Assembly (NCBI GenBank): GCA_030667205.1
Contig: DAOUWH010000097.1
Coordinates: 1 to 6,401, forward strand
DNA length: 6,401 nt
From: Nitrospirota bacterium
GTDB taxonomy: Bacteria; Nitrospirota; Thermodesulfovibrionia; Thermodesulfovibrionales; JdFR-86
Direction: 5' to 3'
In this document: positions 5,801-6,401 of the stretch, one piece after another
Numbering within the stretch: position 1 is the first letter of the stretch
Layout: the number at the start of each line of letters is the position of its first letter
Program-made: the position numbers and the translations under genes
Notes under the pieces: generated by a model
Seen by the model: the letters and a program-made list of their open reading frames with translations, nothing else
Databases searched by the model: none
Told to the model about the DNA's origin: nothing

Positions 5801-6401
5801 CGCCTGCAGGCAAACCCAGAGTGCGTCGAGGAGGAGAGAAAAAATATCTACCAGAGGCCCGGCCCGAAGTTTTCAGTATCGTTCGAGCCGGCGGAGACGC
5901 CGGAGGTTGCCGATAGACCGAAGGTAGCCATAATCCGCGAGGAAGGCTCAAACGGCGACCGCGAGATGACCTCGGCGTTCTATGCCGGGGGGTTTGAGCC
6001 CTGGGACATAACCGTGACCGACCTCATGGAGGGCAGGGCCAGCCTCGGCGAGATGAGGGGCGTTGTGTTCGTAGGCGGCTTCAGCTACGCCGACGTGCTG
6101 GACTCGGCAAAGGGCTGGGCCGGGGTGCTGAGGTTCAATGAAAAGGTCAAAGAGCAATTCGATGCCTTCTACGCCAGAGACGACGTATTCAGCCTCGGCG
6201 TATGCAACGGCTGCCAGCTTATGGCCTTCCTCGGATGGGTGCCATGGCCGGGCATAGAGGAAAAGTTAAAACCTCGCTTTATACGCAACCTCTCGGGGCG
6301 CTTCGAGTCCCGGTTCTCGACCGTGAAGATATTAGAAAGCCCTTCGATAATGCTACGGGGGATGGAGGGCTCCACGCTGGGTATCTGGGTCGCCCACGGC
6401 G
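2825..6401 (+). CDS. purL: Phosphoribosylformylglycinamidine synthase, long form (3' end cut)
   Basis: Long-form PurL converts FGAR, glutamine and ATP to FGAM, step 4 of purine synthesis, in the cytoplasm. The frame is open without interruption for 1192 codons and runs off the window; about 100 residues are missing compared with the roughly 1290 of the family. In order: a PurS-like N-terminal domain (1 to about 145), a linker (about 180-212), the signature NSEHSRH (218-224), ETHNFPSG (301-308), the nucleotide-site block GAETGTGGRIRD (314-325), KVGGPAYRIGMGGGAASS (443-460), HDQGAGGN (506-513), a second synthetase half with TNKVDRSVTG (657 on), GGKDSLSM (777-784) and GHDISDGG (884-891), then the glutaminase domain with REEGSNGD (1038-1045), GGFSYADV (1084-1091) and nucleophile C1127 in GVCNGCQ. 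The catalytic His-Glu of the PHPER motif lies beyond the window. The ATG is the first start after an in-frame TAA at 2810-2812. Many blocks match animal PFAS more closely than E. coli PurL. Confidence 0.97.
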   Translation, partial: MIWLLHFYRPPALDEAGTNALLHRLRQQGIELEGVETECCYNVGLAGPLSKGELEALAWLLSETFEPERFSLSPFLKGPGIVEVGPRLNFQTAWSTNAVSVCRAAGLDTVTRLERTRRYKFKGDLSDDDLLRATGALYDRMTEFSYPEGIASFSLGITPEPVRIVPVLEEGRQAIEKLNREMGLGLDDWDIDYYFNLFAKDMGRNPTNVECFDLAQSNSEHSRHWFFKGRLVVDGQEMPDSLMRIIGRPYSERPGNSVIAFSDNSSAIRGYGIRTIVPESPGGPSRFIEKSLDYHIIFTAETHNFPSGVAPFPGAETGTGGRIRDVQATGRGGLVVAGTAAYCVGNLRIPDYPLPWEDETFKYPPNLASPLEIEIEASNGASDYGNKFGEPLALGYTRSFGMRLPNKERREWIKPVMFTGGIGQMDARQTEKGKPEKGMLVTKVGGPAYRIGMGGGAASSMVQGENPEELDFNAVQRGDAEMEQKLNRVIRACIEMGSENPIISIHDQGAGGNCNVLKEIIEPEGAKIDIRKIPLGDETLSVLEIWGAEYQEQNALLIRPEHAAMFEALCDREKVPCAFVGEITGDGRAVLFDSMDDSTPVDLDLKKVLGEMPQKTFNIERVPLVLKPLELPEGLTASNALQRVLRLVSVGSKRFLTNKVDRSVTGLIAQQQCAGPLGLTVADLAVISQSHFSTTGAATSIGEQPIKGLIDPAAMARMSVAEALTNIVWAKVSALEDVRCSANWMYAAKLPGEGALIHDAAVAMSDFMRALGIAVDGGKDSLSMASVDRETGEVVKAPGALVISAYVTSPDITKTVTPDIKRPGRSKLVYIDLGGGRYRLGGSALAQCFSQIGNNTPDIEDPGLLKRTFNAVQNLIEEGLVLAGHDISDGGLITAALEMAFAGNSGLEIDIDAKAEPLRVLFAEEAGLLIEYAPEDGESILKILNESEVPYQVIGETTEEKVITVSVNETVVLDDPMAELRAVWEETSYRLDRLQANPECVEEERKNIYQRPGPKFSVSFEPAETPEVADRPKVAIIREEGSNGDREMTSAFYAGGFEPWDITVTDLMEGRASLGEMRGVVFVGGFSYADVLDSAKGWAGVLRFNEKVKEQFDAFYARDDVFSLGVCNGCQLMAFLGWVPWPGIEEKLKPRFIRNLSGRFESRFSTVKILESPSIMLRGMEGSTLGIWVAHG

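Noticed and set aside
6385..6401. WVAHG at the end of the window as the catalytic histidine of the PurL glutaminase
   Set aside because: The conserved AHGEG motif lies about 60 residues after the nucleophile cysteine. In E. coli PurL the catalytic His and Glu are about 125 residues after it, in the PHPER motif, which is beyond this window.
2825..6401. Frameshift or in-frame stop in purL
   Set aside because: I translated the frame line by line from 2825 to 6401. It is open throughout, and conserved motifs follow in the right order and spacing, so the gene is intact as far as it can be seen.

Overview
The window is a stretch of GC-rich bacterial chromosome (roughly 60% GC by eye) with two enzymes of de novo purine synthesis in a divergent layout. 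Codon use is consistent across the genes: many ATA (Ile), AGG (Arg), GAG and CTT codons in GC-rich DNA. A lipobox signal peptide points to a bacterium with lipoproteins. A single-chain PurL with a fused glutaminase domain points to a Gram-negative-type lineage, because Bacillus-type bacteria and archaea usually split this enzyme into PurS, PurQ and PurL. PurF, in contrast, is of the Bacillus-like iron-sulfur type. An uncultured Desulfobacterota- or Nitrospirota-like bacterium would fit, but this is inference from style and not a proven placement.

Layout. Positions 1-281 hold no supportable gene. They are packed with hairpins and carry a 38-bp direct tandem repeat (three full copies and one partial), each copy with a GC-rich stem-loop. 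On the minus strand, read right to left, come a small lipoprotein (2692-2270), purF (2192-783) and an OsmC-family gene (770-282). purF and the OsmC gene are 12 bp apart and are almost certainly co-transcribed. A 132-bp divergent intergenic region (2693-2824) then leads into purL on the plus strand (2825 to the window end). purL is cut by the window edge after 1192 codons, about 100 short of full length.

How the genes work together. PurF makes phosphoribosylamine from PRPP and glutamine (step 1 of the purine pathway). PurL makes FGAM from FGAR, glutamine and ATP (step 4). Both use glutamine and a catalytic cysteine. PurF shows the propeptide and the four cysteines of the oxygen-sensitive [4Fe-4S] subfamily, so an OsmC-type thiol protein directly behind it gives a possible, unproven redox link. 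The lipoprotein has no evident part in purine synthesis.

The genes themselves are mostly ordinary. Points worth a second look are: the tandem hairpin array; a PurL that resembles animal PFAS more than enterobacterial PurL; a perfect TATAAT placed so that purL mRNA would begin at its own ATG; a REP-like hairpin with a GGCA tetranucleotide run where the -35 should be; and an awkward purF start (TTG, with the only good Shine-Dalgarno sequence about 28 nt away). I found no CRISPR array, transposase, tRNA, rRNA or recognisable riboswitch, and nothing that amounts to a new defence or mobile system.
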